From Sphingomonas sp. PP-F2F-A104-K0414 (GTDB taxonomy: Bacteria; Pseudomonadota; Alphaproteobacteria; Sphingomonadales; Sphingomonadaceae): DNA of 64,000 bases. Under the pieces are notes generated by a model. It was not told the DNA's origin. It saw nothing but the letters and a program-made list of their open reading frames with translations, and made no database searches. Positions within the stretch are counted from its first letter, which is position 1. The number at the start of each line of letters is the position of its first letter. Below are positions 1-8,842 of the stretch, piece by piece. The stretch is from positions 248,001-312,000 of the forward strand of contig NZ_SLYD01000003.1 of assembly GCF_004340945.1 (NCBI RefSeq), given 5' to 3'. The position numbers and the translations under genes are program-made.

Positions 1-380
1 AGATCGTCCGCGCCGGCGAGGCGCTCACGATCCTTGCCTACGGCACGATGGTCCATGTCTGCGCGGCCGTCGTCGCCGAAGCCGGGATCGACGCCGAGAT
101 CGTCGACCTGCGCACGCTCGTGCCGCTCGACATCGAGACGATCGAGGCGTCGGTGAAGAAGACCGGCCGCTGCATGATCGTCCACGAGGCGACTCGCACC
201 AGTGGCTTCGGCGCGGAGCTGTCGGCGATCGTCCAGGAACGCTGTTTCTACCATCTCGAGGCGCCGATCGAGCGCGTGACCGGGTTCGACACGCCGTACC
301 CGCACAGCCTCGAATGGGCGTATTTCCCGGGGCCCGTCCGCATCGGCGAAGCCCTGAAAAAGATCATGAAGGACGCATAA
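1..380 (+). CDS. 2-oxoacid dehydrogenase E1 component, beta subunit (3' part; 5' end outside window)
   Basis: This is the C-terminal part of the beta subunit of a thiamine-diphosphate E1 enzyme, probably of the branched-chain 2-oxoacid dehydrogenase complex in the cytoplasm. The reading frame is open from base 3. The visible 125 residues carry the transketolase C-terminal fold, with ILAYGTMVHV, EIVDLRTLVPLD and the terminal TPYPHSLEWAYFPG typical of BkdA2-type beta subunits. The stop overlaps the start of the E2 gene by one base (TAATG), so the two are translationally coupled. A pyruvate-specific E1 beta is less likely, because the E2 partner also looks like the branched-chain type. The alpha subunit should lie upstream, outside the window. 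Confidence 0.9.
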   Translation, partial: IVRAGEALTILAYGTMVHVCAAVVAEAGIDAEIVDLRTLVPLDIETIEASVKKTGRCMIVHEATRTSGFGAELSAIVQERCFYHLEAPIERVTGFDTPYPHSLEWAYFPGPVRIGEALKKIMKDA

Positions 381-1774
381 TGGCCCGCTTCACCTTCAAG
401 CTGCCGGACATCGGCGAAGGCATCTCCGAGGCCGAGATCGTCGCGTGGCACGTCGCCATCGGCGACCGCGTCGAGGAGGATTCGCCGATCGCCGACATGA
501 TGACCGACAAGGCCACCGTCGAAATGGAGTCGCCGGTGACCGGCGTCGTCGTCGAACTGGCGGGCGAAGTCGGCGAGCAGGTGTCGATCGGCGCCGCGCT
601 GGTCGTGATCGAGACGGACGCGGTGGACGCCGCGGACGAAGTCGTCGCCGCGCCGCTGACGTCGGCCCAGGCCGAGACCGCGGAGCAATACGAAGCCGAG
701 AACCCCGGCGTCGAACTCCTCCCCGAAACGGGGAGGGGGACCGCCGGCGAAGCCGGGGGTGGAGGGGGCGTGCCGCAAACGACCCCGCCGGTGGCGGATA
801 CTGCATCGGTGGGCATGTTCCCGCAGACCGCTCCGCCCGTGGAAGCCCCCCTCCACCATCCTGCGGATGGTCCCCCTCCCCGTGCCGGGGAGGATAAGGC
901 GCACGCGCTCGCATCTCCAGCGGTACGCGCTCGCGCGCGCGATCTCGGCATCGACCTCGCCTCGGTCAAATCCGACTCCGACCGCGTCCGCCACGCCGAC
1001 CTCGACGCCTACCTCCGCTACGGCTCGGGCGAAGGCTACCACCCCCCGCATGCGTCGCGCGCCCGCGAGGACCAGCCCATCAAGGTCATCGGCATGCGTC
1101 GCCGCATCGCCGAGAACATGGCCGCCTCGAAGCGCGCGATCCCGCACTTCACCTATGTCGACGAGATCGACGTCACCGCCTTGGAAGCGATGCGCGCCGA
1201 CCTCAACGCCAACCGCGGCGGCCGCCCGAAGCTCACCATGCTGCCGCTGATGATCGTCGCGATCTGCAAGACGATCCCCGACTTCCCGATGCTCAACGCG
1301 CGTTACGATGACGAGGCGGGCGTGGTTACGCGTCACGGCGCCATCCACCTCGGCATGGCCGCGCAGACCGACGCGGGGCTCACCGTCCCCGTGATCCGCG
1401 ACGCACAGGACCGCAACGTCTGGCAGCTCGCCACCGAGATCACGCGCCTCGCCGAAGCCGCACGCGCCGGAAAACTAGCACCCAACGAAATGGGCGGCGG
1501 CACGATCACCGTGACGTCGCTCGGCCCGCTCGGCGGTATCGCGACCACGCCGGTCATCAACCGCCCCGAAGTCGCGATCATCGGCCCCAACAAGATCGTC
1601 GAACGCCCGGTCTTCCGGTCTGATGGAAGAGGGGGCGACGAAGTCGTCCGTGCGAAACTGATGAACCTGTCGATCAGCTGCGACCACCGCGTCGTCGACG
1701 GCTGGGACGCGGCAAGCTTCGTCCAGGGCCTCAAGAAATACCTCGAAACCCCCGTCCTCCTCTTCGCCGACTGA
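380..1774 (+). CDS. bkdB: Dihydrolipoyl acyltransferase E2 of the branched-chain 2-oxoacid dehydrogenase complex
   Basis: The E2 core transfers acyl groups from E1-bound intermediates to CoA. The ATG at 380 overlaps the E1 beta stop. The 464 residues contain an N-terminal lipoyl domain (about 1-80) with lipoyl-lysine K44 in MTDKATVE, a peripheral subunit-binding domain (about 178-212) and a C-terminal catalytic domain with H436 in DHRVVDGWD. The linker, residues about 113-171, is odd: its DNA is a pair of inverted GC-rich repeats of a family that elsewhere in this window is intergenic, and it is read through in frame. MTDKATVE and the E1 beta neighbour favour a branched-chain substrate over pyruvate, but substrate cannot be proved from sequence. 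Confidence 0.93.
   Translation: MARFTFKLPDIGEGISEAEIVAWHVAIGDRVEEDSPIADMMTDKATVEMESPVTGVVVELAGEVGEQVSIGAALVVIETDAVDAADEVVAAPLTSAQAETAEQYEAENPGVELLPETGRGTAGEAGGGGGVPQTTPPVADTASVGMFPQTAPPVEAPLHHPADGPPPRAGEDKAHALASPAVRARARDLGIDLASVKSDSDRVRHADLDAYLRYGSGEGYHPPHASRAREDQPIKVIGMRRRIAENMAASKRAIPHFTYVDEIDVTALEAMRADLNANRGGRPKLTMLPLMIVAICKTIPDFPMLNARYDDEAGVVTRHGAIHLGMAAQTDAGLTVPVIRDAQDRNVWQLATEITRLAEAARAGKLAPNEMGGGTITVTSLGPLGGIATTPVINRPEVAIIGPNKIVERPVFRSDGRGGDEVVRAKLMNLSISCDHRVVDGWDAASFVQGLKKYLETPVLLFAD
718..893. repeat. Inverted GC-rich palindromic repeat pair inside the E2 coding sequence
   Basis: Arm 718-769 and arm 845-893 are imperfect reverse complements. Each starts with a CCTCCCC..GGGGAGGGGGACC hairpin and ends GGTGGAGGGGGC. 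The same family occurs between genes at 56251-56376. Here it encodes about 58 linker residues in frame. Confidence 0.85.
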
Positions 1775-1780
1775 ACGCAC

Positions 1781-2002
1781 GTGAACGGCATGCACCGCGG
1801 AGACCTGACGATCGAGGGTAAATTCGAAGGCATGCTCGACGGCACCGCGATCGTCCCGGCCGGCGCCACCGCCGAGATCGCCGGGATGATCGATGGCACG
1901 CTGATAGTCGAACCCGGCGCGACGGTGCTGATCAGCGGCATGGTCGACGGCGAGATTATCGACCGCGGCGGCAAAATCACCGTAACCGGGATGGTCGACT
2001 GA
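1781..2002 (+). CDS. Small bactofilin-like (polymer-forming cytoskeletal) protein
   Basis: This 73-residue protein (GTG start at 1781; an in-frame ATG at 1790 is an alternative) is made of about four repeats of roughly 17 residues, such as GMLDGTAIVPAGATAEI and GMIDGTLIVEPGATVLI. This is the right-handed beta-helix repeat of bactofilins (DUF583). Full bactofilins are usually 100-200 residues, so this is a minimal core without flanking tails. It begins 6 bases after the E2 stop and is probably cotranscribed with it. A role in polymer formation is inferred from the repeat alone. Confidence 0.7.
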   Translation: MNGMHRGDLTIEGKFEGMLDGTAIVPAGATAEIAGMIDGTLIVEPGATVLISGMVDGEIIDRGGKITVTGMVD

Positions 2003-2015
2003 TCTTGTATCCCTC

Positions 2016-2066
2016 TCCCCCAGGGAAGCGGCCCGCTTGGCAAAGCCGGTGGGAAGGGTGAGGACT
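2016..2066. repeat. Single palindromic repeat arm (CCCTCTCCC family)
   Basis: A CCCTCTCCC..AGGG hairpin is followed by GGCAAAGCCGG and AAGGGTGAGG. It resembles the left arm of the pair at 39776-39908, but no matching right arm is visible here. Confidence 0.6.
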
Positions 2067-2138
2067 CGACGAAGAACACCCTAAATTTCGTGTACTGCCA
2101 CCCCGGCGGAGGTCAGGGTCCCTGTGCCCTAACCAATG

Positions 2139-2221
2139 CCGTCACCCCAGCGAAGGCTGGGGTATCCCGGTAAGTGCGTCGGCTCGAACCGGGAGATCCC
2201 AGCTTTCGCTGGGATGACGGG
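2139..2221. repeat. Paired palindromic repeat (GTCACCCCAGCGAAGG family)
   Basis: Two inverted arms of about 33 bp each contain a hairpin (CCCCAGCGAAGGCTGGGG and its counterpart) followed by a shared TCCCGGT tail, with a spacer under 20 bp. The pair lies between convergent bactofilin and thiolase genes. Confidence 0.85.
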
Positions 2222-2253
2222 GCCGCACATCGAGGTGGTGGCGATTAGAGAAA

Positions 2254-3450
2254 TCAAACGATCTCGAACAACCCCGCAGCGCCCATGCCCCCAGCCGTGC
2301 ACATCGACACGACGACATAGCGCACACCGCGTTTGCGCCCCTCGATCAGCGCATGCCCGACCAGCCGCGACCCGGTCATCCCGAATGGATGGCCGACCGC
2401 GATCGCGCCGCCGTTGACGTTGTACTTTTCCGGATCGATGCCGAGGAAATCGCGGCAATAGAGGCATTGCGACGCGAACGCCTCGTTCAGCTCCCAAAGT
2501 CCGATGTCGGCCACCGACAACCCCGTACGCTCGAGCAGTTTCGGGATCGCGAAGATCGGCCCGATCCCCATTTCCGCCGGGCTGCACCCCGCCGCCTGGA
2601 ACCCGCGATAGATGCCGAGGATGTCCTTGCCCTCAGCCTCAGCAGTCCTGCGATCCATCAGCAGCTGCGCCGACGCGCCGTCGGACAGCTGGCTCGCATT
2701 GCCCGCGGTGACACTCGACCCCGGCCCGGAAAACTCGCCGCCCGGCCACACCGTCTTCAGCCCACGCAGACCCTCCAGCGTCGTGCCGGCGCGGATACCC
2801 TCGTCTTGCGACAGCGTGACGCTCTCGATCCCGGCATGCGCGCCCTGCTTGTCGTACAGCACTTTCTCGACCGTGATCGGCACGATCTCCTCGGCAAACG
2901 CCCCGTTCGCCAACCCGGCGGCGGCACGCTGCTGGCTCATCGCCGCATAGGCGTCCTGCGCCTCGCGGCTGATGCCGTATTTCTCCGCGACGATCTCCGC
3001 GGTCTCGATCATCGGGATATACGCCGCCGGCTCCTTCGCCACGACGCTCGCATTGACGTAGCGCGGCGCATCCTTCGTGACGGTGTAGCTGATCGACTCC
3101 ATCCCGCCGGCCAGTGCCACATCCGCCTCGTCGCAGATGATAGTCCGCGCCGCGAGCGCCACCGCGGTCAGGCCCGACCCGCATTTCCGGTCGAGCGTGA
3201 AGGCGGGGACCGACTCCGGCAGCCCGCCGGCAAAAAGCGCCATCCGTCCGGCGTTACCGCCCTGCGTCCCCCATTGGTTGCCGACGCCCCAGAACACCTC
3301 GTCGATCCGCGCCGGATCGATCCCTGCGCGCTCGACCACCGCGTTCATCACATGCCCCGCCAGCACCGGCGCCTCGGTCGCATTGAACGCGCCGCGATAC
3401 GCCTTGCCGATAGCGGTACGGGCGGTCGAGACGATGGCGGCTTCACGCAT
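2254..3450 (-). CDS. Acetyl-CoA C-acyltransferase (thiolase)
   Basis: A 398-residue thiolase that catalyses acyl-CoA thiolysis or condensation in the cytoplasm. The nucleophile C90 lies in [11 protein letters not shown]354 in [11 protein letters not shown] and the second catalytic C384 in [10 protein letters not shown]. Length is normal. An AAAGG ribosome-binding site precedes the ATG. It is transcribed in the same direction as the glutathione reductase gene upstream but is separated from it by about 70 bp. Degradative (FadA-like) and biosynthetic (PhaA-like) use cannot be separated from sequence. The nearby branched-chain oxoacid dehydrogenase hints at acyl-CoA catabolism. Confidence 0.95.
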   Translation of the reverse strand: MREAAIVSTARTAIGKAYRGAFNATEAPVLAGHVMNAVVERAGIDPARIDEVFWGVGNQWGTQGGNAGRMALFAGGLPESVPAFTLDRKCGSGLTAVALAARTIICDEADVALAGGMESISYTVTKDAPRYVNASVVAKEPAAYIPMIETAEIVAEKYGISREAQDAYAAMSQQRAAAGLANGAFAEEIVPITVEKVLYDKQGAHAGIESVTLSQDEGIRAGTTLEGLRGLKTVWPGGEFSGPGSSVTAGNASQLSDGASAQLLMDRRTAEAEGKDILGIYRGFQAAGCSPAEMGIGPIFAIPKLLERTGLSVADIGLWELNEAFASQCLYCRDFLGIDPEKYNVNGGAIAVGHPFGMTGSRLVGHALIEGRKRGVRYVVVSMCTAGGMGAAGLFEIV

Positions 3451-3520
3451 GCTGGAACCTTTCGAGGATCGGGTATGCGCGATCTACCGCGTCGTTCCCG
3501 CAACGCAAAGCCTGAAGGTT

Positions 3521-4894
3521 TCACTTCATCAAGACAAGCTCTTCCGCCATCGTCGGATGCAGCGCGACGGTCGCGTCGAAATCGGCCTTGGTCAGCCCGG
3601 CCTTCACCGCCACCGCAGCCGATTGCAGGATCTCCGGACAGTCCGGCCCGATCATGTGGATGCCGACCACCCGGTCGGTCTCGCCGTCGCAGATCATCTT
3701 GTACAGCGAGCGCTCGTTGCGGCCCGCCAGCACGTTCTTCATCGGCCGGAAGTCGCTCGAATACACCCTTACCGAGCCGAGTGCTTCCCGCGCCTGCGAC
3801 TCGGTCATGCCGACGCCGGCCATCGGCGGATGGCTGAACACGGCTGCGGGAACGTTGGCGTAATCGACTCGCGTCGGCTTGCCGCCGAAGAACGTGTCGG
3901 CGAACGCCTGCCCCTCGCGGATCGCGACCGGAGTCAGCTGAATCCGGTTGGTGACGTCGCCGACCGCAAAGATCGAGTCGCAACTCGACCGATTATCCTC
4001 GTCGACGATCACCGCGCCCGCCGCGTCCATCTCGACGCCTGCGGTTTCAAGCCCGAGGCCCTTCGTGTTGGGCAAACGGCCGGTCGCGAACATCACGAGA
4101 TCGACGACGATCGGCTCGTGCCCGCTCATCTTGACCGTCAGGCAGCCATCCGAATCCTTCTCGATGCTCTCGAACGCAGCGTTGAAGCGGAAATCGATGC
4201 CCTTGCTCATCGAGATCTGGAGCAGCCGGTCGCGGATCGATTCGTCATAGCCGCGCAGGATCACGTCGGTCCGGTTGACCAGCGTCACGTGCGATCCGAA
4301 CTGGTGGAAGATGCCGGCGAATTCGTTGGCGATATAGCCCGCGCCGGCGATCAGCACGCGCTTGGGCACGTCATCGAGATGGAAGACCTCGTTCGAGGTG
4401 ATGCCATGCTCGGCACCGGGGAACTCAGGCACCAGCGGATGCGCGCCGACCGCGATCAGGATCTTGGCGGCGGTCTTGGTGGTGCCATCAGCGAGCGTGA
4501 CTTCGTTCGGCCCGGAGACGACCGCACGCTGGTGGATGATGTCGACATGGTTGTTCTGCAGCGTGGTGGTGTAGGCGCCGTTGATCCGGTCGACCTCCTC
4601 CATCACGTTGTCGCGCAGCGTCGGCCAGCTGAACGCGCAATTGTCGGGCACCTGCCAGCCGAACCGCTTGGCATCCTTCAAATCCTCCGCGAAATGCGCG
4701 CCGTAGATCAGCAGTTTCTTCGGCACGCACCCGCGGATGACGCAGGTCCCGCCGACCCGGTGCTCCTCCGCGACCGCGACCCGCGCGCCGTGCGCGGCGG
4801 CGACACGCGACGCACGCGTCCCGCCCGAGCCTGCGCCGATGACGAACAGGTCATAGTCGAATGGGGTATCGGTCACGGATTTGGTGTCGGTCAC
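3521..4894 (-). CDS. gor: Glutathione-disulfide reductase
   Basis: An NADPH-dependent flavoenzyme that reduces glutathione disulfide. From the GTG at 4894 the protein has 457 residues. That start is preferred over an ATG 15 codons upstream because GAGGA lies about 7 bases before it. It has an N-terminal FAD motif (DLFVIGAGSGGTRASR), redox-active C51 and C56 in GGTCVIRGCVPKK, a central NADPH fold (VLIAGAGYIANEFA) and the C-terminal HPTMAEE holding the catalytic histidine. The GGTC-x4-C spacing and VIRGCVPKK fit glutathione reductase rather than dihydrolipoyl dehydrogenase; compare lpdA in this window. Confidence 0.92.
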   Translation of the reverse strand: MTDTKSVTDTPFDYDLFVIGAGSGGTRASRVAAAHGARVAVAEEHRVGGTCVIRGCVPKKLLIYGAHFAEDLKDAKRFGWQVPDNCAFSWPTLRDNVMEEVDRINGAYTTTLQNNHVDIIHQRAVVSGPNEVTLADGTTKTAAKILIAVGAHPLVPEFPGAEHGITSNEVFHLDDVPKRVLIAGAGYIANEFAGIFHQFGSHVTLVNRTDVILRGYDESIRDRLLQISMSKGIDFRFNAAFESIEKDSDGCLTVKMSGHEPIVVDLVMFATGRLPNTKGLGLETAGVEMDAAGAVIVDEDNRSSCDSIFAVGDVTNRIQLTPVAIREGQAFADTFFGGKPTRVDYANVPAAVFSHPPMAGVGMTESQAREALGSVRVYSSDFRPMKNVLAGRNERSLYKMICDGETDRVVGIHMIGPDCPEILQSAAVAVKAGLTKADFDATVALHPTMAEELVLMK

Positions 4895-5003
4895 GGGCAG
4901 TCCTCGTAGGTCACGTGCCGCTGGCGAGCGGCTTTGCATGCCATCTGGGGCAGGGGGCGCGAGGCGGCAACCCCGGCGCGGCGATCACGCTGATCGGCTC
5001 AGC

Positions 5004-5381
5004 CTATCGCTGGCCGGCCTTGCGCATCGGCATCGTGTCGATCGTCGCTTCCAACGCAGCGGTAGGGAAGGGCTTGGTGCTACGTAGTTTCTCGCCGCCG
5101 TCCTTGCCGATCAGGATCGCGGTGAAGGTGGTGGGGAGGTGGTATTTGCGGCGGAGCGCTGCTGCTGGGTCACTCGCGCCGCGAACCGTGTCGCCGACAA
5201 CTTCGACGACAGTGAGGTCGCGGGCGGCGGCGCTGGCCTTCCAACCGGCGAGAATGCGACGTTGCTCGGCGAGCGCGGGGTCTTCAGCGGTCGAGGCGGA
5301 GACGATCAACACGCGCCGCTCCCACTTCATCTGTGCAACGGTGGGGGAGGCGGCGAGCGCGACGGCGAGGATTAGGGGCAT
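5004..5381 (-). CDS. DUF4174 domain-containing secreted protein
   Basis: A 125-residue protein with an N-terminal signal peptide (MPLILAVALAASPTVAQ). The rest matches the DUF4174 pattern: W-x-x-R-V-L-I-V near the N-terminus, then ALRRKYHL, AILIGKDGG, KLRS and a C-terminal ATIDTMPMR. The fold is thioredoxin-like in related families, but no CxxC is present and the function is unknown. The ATG at 5381 is chosen because it begins the signal peptide; TTG and GTG codons just upstream are in frame. It is on the same strand as pgi but separated from it by a palindromic repeat pair. Confidence 0.8.
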   Translation of the reverse strand: MPLILAVALAASPTVAQMKWERRVLIVSASTAEDPALAEQRRILAGWKASAAARDLTVVEVVGDTVRGASDPAAALRRKYHLPTTFTAILIGKDGGEKLRSTKPFPTAALEATIDTMPMRKAGQR

Positions 5382-5412
5382 GAAACGGGAACGCCCCCGC
5401 CTCACCAAAGCT

Positions 5413-5498
5413 CCGTCATCCTGGGCTCGACCCAGGATGGAGAGCCACGCAGGATGTCGCGCGTGGCTCTGGATCCCGGATCAAGTCCGGGATGACGA
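5413..5498. repeat. Paired palindromic repeat (CGTCATCC family)
   Basis: The arms begin CCGTCATCCTGGGCTCGACCC and end GGGTC..CCGGGATGACG, with a GAGAGCCACGC/GCGTGGCTCT inner stem. It lies between pgi and the DUF4174 gene. Confidence 0.85.
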
Positions 5499-5505
5499 CC
5501 GTGTT

Positions 5506-6996
5506 TTATCCAAAAGCGCGCTTGATCAGATCGTCCGTCGAAGGATCGAACGTCTGCCCGCCCTTCTCCGCCGCCTTCGCCATTTCCTTACCCAGCTCGA
5601 CCCCGAACTGGTCGAACGAGTTGATCCCCAACAGCACCCCGTTCACGAACACCCGGTGCTCATAAAACGCGATCAGCGCCCCCAGCGTCCGCGCATCCAG
5701 ATCGTCCAGCAGCAACGTCGAAGACGGCCGATCGCCCGAATAGCTGCGCGCCGGATCCTCGACCTGCTTGCCCGCCATCAGCGCCGCACCCTGCGCAAAC
5801 GCGTTCAGCAACAGCGCCCGGTGATGCTCCTCGGGCAGCGTGTCACCCGGCTCGATCACCGCGATGAACTCGACCGGCACGAGATGCGTGCCCTGGTGGA
5901 GCAACTGGAACACCGCATGCTGCGCCTCCGTACCGACGCCACCCCAGGTGATCGCCGCCGACGGACGCCCGAGCGGCTGCCCGTCGACCGTCACCGACTT
6001 GCCGTTCGACTCCATCTCCAGCTGCTGGAGATAGCTCGGCAGCAACCGCAGCCGCTCGTCATACGCGAACGGCGCGCGCGTCTCGGCATGGCGGATCTGT
6101 GTGTAATACAGGTCGGCGAACGCCGCGAGCGCCGGCGCGTTCTCATGAAGCGCCGATAGCCGGAAATGCCGATCCATCTCGGCAGCACCCTCGAGCAGTT
6201 CCTCGAACCGATCCCACCCCAGCGCGATCGCCGCCGGGAAACCGATCGTCGACCACAGCGAGTAGCGCCCACCGACGCTCTCCGCGAACGGCAGGATGCG
6301 CGTCTCGTCAACGCCCCATTCCATCGCCTTCTCAGGGGACGCGGTCAGCGCGATCACGCGGCCATACGGATCCTCGACATTATGCTCGGTCATCCACTGC
6401 AGCACGCTTTCGGCGTTCATCAGCGTCTCGGTCGTGGTGAACGTCTTCGACGCGACAACCAGCAAAGTCGCCGCCGGATCGAACTTCGCGAACACGTCCT
6501 CCAGCGCCACGCCATCGACATTGGCGACGATCGCCACGTCGTAGCGCTTATCGTCACGCCCCAGCGCATCGACCAGCAATTGCGGCCCCAGCGCCGATCC
6601 ACCGATCCCGACGTGCAGGATATGCCGCACCGGACCCAGCGCCTCAGCCTCGATCGCATCGATCAGCGTCCGCATCCGCGCATGGCTCGCCTGCGCGATC
6701 GCGACGCTCTCAGGCTTGCCCTCGCCGCGCTCGGCAGTGTGCTCGACCGCGCGGCCCTCGGTGACGTTGACGACCTCGCCCGAGAACAGCGCCTGCCGCT
6801 TACCCGACAAGTCCTGCGCCTTCGCCATCTCTTCGAACGCAGTGACCATGTCCGTCGTCAGATGCGTCTTCGACCAGTCGAAGTGGATCCCCGCGACATC
6901 GAGGCTGAGCTTCGAGAGTCGCTCCGAGTCCGCTGCGAACAGGTCGGTCAGCTTGGTGGCGGGCAGGGCTTCGATCTTGGACCAGTCGGCGGTCAT
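5506..6996 (-). CDS. pgi: Glucose-6-phosphate isomerase
   Basis: It interconverts glucose-6-phosphate and fructose-6-phosphate in the cytoplasm. The 496 residues contain the PGI core: HVGIGGSALGP (sugar phosphate binding), VASKTFTTTET, and GRYSLWSTIGFPAAIALGWD near the middle. QQLEMESNGKS and the conserved HQGTH follow in the C-terminal half. GGAGAAG precedes the ATG by about 6 bases. It is somewhat shorter than the 549-residue E. coli enzyme, as in other alphaproteobacteria. It diverges from lepB. Confidence 0.96.
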   Translation of the reverse strand: MTADWSKIEALPATKLTDLFAADSERLSKLSLDVAGIHFDWSKTHLTTDMVTAFEEMAKAQDLSGKRQALFSGEVVNVTEGRAVEHTAERGEGKPESVAIAQASHARMRTLIDAIEAEALGPVRHILHVGIGGSALGPQLLVDALGRDDKRYDVAIVANVDGVALEDVFAKFDPAATLLVVASKTFTTTETLMNAESVLQWMTEHNVEDPYGRVIALTASPEKAMEWGVDETRILPFAESVGGRYSLWSTIGFPAAIALGWDRFEELLEGAAEMDRHFRLSALHENAPALAAFADLYYTQIRHAETRAPFAYDERLRLLPSYLQQLEMESNGKSVTVDGQPLGRPSAAITWGGVGTEAQHAVFQLLHQGTHLVPVEFIAVIEPGDTLPEEHHRALLLNAFAQGAALMAGKQVEDPARSYSGDRPSSTLLLDDLDARTLGALIAFYEHRVFVNGVLLGINSFDQFGVELGKEMAKAAEKGGQTFDPSTDDLIKRAFG

Positions 6997-7121
6997 GCTA
7001 CTTCTCCGAATAGACGTGCGCGCCGGTCATGCTGCAAGCGCGAGACCGCGACAACGCTCTTTCGGTGACTGGTATCCCGCACACGCTTGACGATAGGCGC
7101 GGTCTGCGCAAACCCGCGCAC

Positions 7122-7931
7122 ATGGCAAATGACGTTAAGACCAAACCCAAGCGCTCTGAGACGAGCGAAACGTTCCGCTTTCTTCTGAAGCTGGCGGTGG
7201 TCGTCCTGATCCTCCGCAGCTTCATCTTCGCGCCGTTCAGCATCCCGTCCGAATCGATGCTGCCCCGCCTCCTGATCGGCGACTATCTCTTCGTCTCGAA
7301 GTGGAACTACGGCTATTCGCGCTGGTCGCTCCCCGCGGGCATACCGCTGATCCCCGGCCGCATCTTCGGCAGCACCCCGACGCGCGGCGACGTCGTCGTC
7401 TTTCGCGCACCCGAAGTGCTCGACCACGACGTCATCAAGCGCGTCATCGGCCTCCCCGGCGAGACCGTCCAGATGCGTCAGGGCACCGTCTACCTCAACG
7501 GCACGGCGATCCCGAAGCTCCGCATCGCCGACTTCACGATCCCGCTGACCGAGAACTTCAACGCCGAGAAATGCGGCGCGCCGTACGTCGACGTCGTCGC
7601 GAACGTCCAGATCTGCCGCTACCCCCGCTTCCGCGAAACGCTTCCGGGCGGTCGCAGCTACGAAGTCCTCGACCAGGCCGAACTCCCCGATCGCGACGAC
7701 ACCGGGCTCTACACGATCCCCGCCGGCCACATCTTCGTGATGGGTGACAACCGCGACGACAGCGGCGACAGCCGGTTCCCCGCGCCGCAAGGCATGGGCT
7801 ACGTCCCGCTCGCCAACGTCGAGGGCAAGGCGGTCGTAAATTTCTTCTCGACCGACGGCAATGCCGAATGGCTGAAGCCCTGGACCTGGGTCAGTGCCGC
7901 GCGCTGGAGCCGTATCGGGGAAGGCTTTTGA
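7122..7931 (+). CDS. lepB: Signal peptidase I
   Basis: The inner-membrane protease that cleaves signal peptides from exported proteins. The 269 residues have one N-terminal membrane segment (about 20-38). The catalytic serine S45 is in FSIPSESMLP, the catalytic lysine K106 in DVIKRVIGLPGE, and the GDNRDDSGDSR box lies near the C-terminus. The ATG at 7122 gives the usual short cytoplasmic Lys-rich tail. The stop overlaps the rnc start (TTGA), so lepB-rnc-era is an operon. Confidence 0.96.
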   Translation: MANDVKTKPKRSETSETFRFLLKLAVVVLILRSFIFAPFSIPSESMLPRLLIGDYLFVSKWNYGYSRWSLPAGIPLIPGRIFGSTPTRGDVVVFRAPEVLDHDVIKRVIGLPGETVQMRQGTVYLNGTAIPKLRIADFTIPLTENFNAEKCGAPYVDVVANVQICRYPRFRETLPGGRSYEVLDQAELPDRDDTGLYTIPAGHIFVMGDNRDDSGDSRFPAPQGMGYVPLANVEGKAVVNFFSTDGNAEWLKPWTWVSAARWSRIGEGF

Positions 7932-8590
7932 GCGATCTAGCCGGCTGGCTGAAGACGCTCTTCGGCCGCGCACCGACCAACCTCGCCCCCTATGAGCGCG
8001 CGCTGACGCACGGCAGCCAGGCCGCGGCGAACTACGAGCGACTCGAGTTCCTAGGCGACCGCGTCCTAGGCCTGATCATCGCCGAGTGGCTCTACGAACT
8101 GTTCGCCACCGACCCCGAGGGTTCGCTGTCGAAGCGCCTTAACGCACTCGTCACCGGTCCCGTCTGCGCCGACGTCGCCCGCGAACTCGGCGTCCGCGCG
8201 CATCTGAAACTCGGCAAGCAGGCCCGCGATGACGGCGCGAGCGACAGCGACAACGTGCTCGGCGACGTGATGGAAGCGCTGATCGGCGCCTGGTACCAGG
8301 AAGCCGGCCTCGACGCGGCGCGCGCCTTCGTCCGCGGCGCCTGGGGCGACCGCGTCCAGGCGGGCGCAAAAGCCCCGCAACACCCCAAGTCCGCGCTGCA
8401 GGAATGGGCCGCCGCGCACAACCGCAAGCCCCCCGAATACACCATCGTCGAACGCACCGGCCCCGGCCACGCCCCCAAGTTCACGATGCTGGTGTCAGTC
8501 GGCAAACTCGCCGAAGCCACCGCCACCGGCTCCAGCAAACAGGAAGCCGAAACCGCGGCAGCCAAGGCGCTCCTGGAGAAGCTGGGCTGA
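7928..8590 (+). CDS. rnc: Ribonuclease III
   Basis: The double-stranded-RNA endonuclease involved in rRNA and mRNA processing. From the TTG at 7928 the protein has 220 residues. This start is supported by GGGGAAGG just upstream and overlaps the lepB stop. The RNase III signature NYERLEFLGDRVLGL is at about residues 38-52. The second acidic cluster is DNVLGDVMEALIGAWY, and a dsRNA-binding domain occupies the C-terminal 70 residues (HPKSALQEWAAAH through KQEAETAAAKALLE). An in-frame ATG 20 codons upstream lies inside lepB and is less likely. Confidence 0.95.
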   Translation: MSDLAGWLKTLFGRAPTNLAPYERALTHGSQAAANYERLEFLGDRVLGLIIAEWLYELFATDPEGSLSKRLNALVTGPVCADVARELGVRAHLKLGKQARDDGASDSDNVLGDVMEALIGAWYQEAGLDAARAFVRGAWGDRVQAGAKAPQHPKSALQEWAAAHNRKPPEYTIVERTGPGHAPKFTMLVSVGKLAEATATGSSKQEAETAAAKALLEKLG

Positions 8591-8762
8591 GAAGGCAGTT
8601 TTGTTCGCGCAAAGGCGCAAAGGCGCGGAGGTGGTGTGGATGGGGCTCGCGCGCGCCGCAATCATGCGCCGCCGAGTATCTCGGAGCCGTTTGGAGCGAT
8701 ACCTGATTACCGCTCGCAACCCCTCCGCGCCTTTGCGCCTTTGCGCGAACAAAACTGCCTTC
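8591..8762. repeat. Large inverted repeat with perfect 41-bp arms (GTTCGCGCAAAGGCGC family)
   Basis: Arm 8591-8631 is an exact reverse complement of 8722-8762. Each arm contains two copies of AAAGGCGC. The roughly 90-bp spacer has no gene. A diverged relative is at 60343-60480. It sits between rnc and era, and transcription through it would form a long dsRNA stem. Confidence 0.92.
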
Positions 8763-8842
8763 TTCGACCTTCTCGCGACGCGATGACGGACGGCCATTTT
8801 CCCTGTACAGCCGAACGCAACACCAGTTCGAAAAGAGCATAT

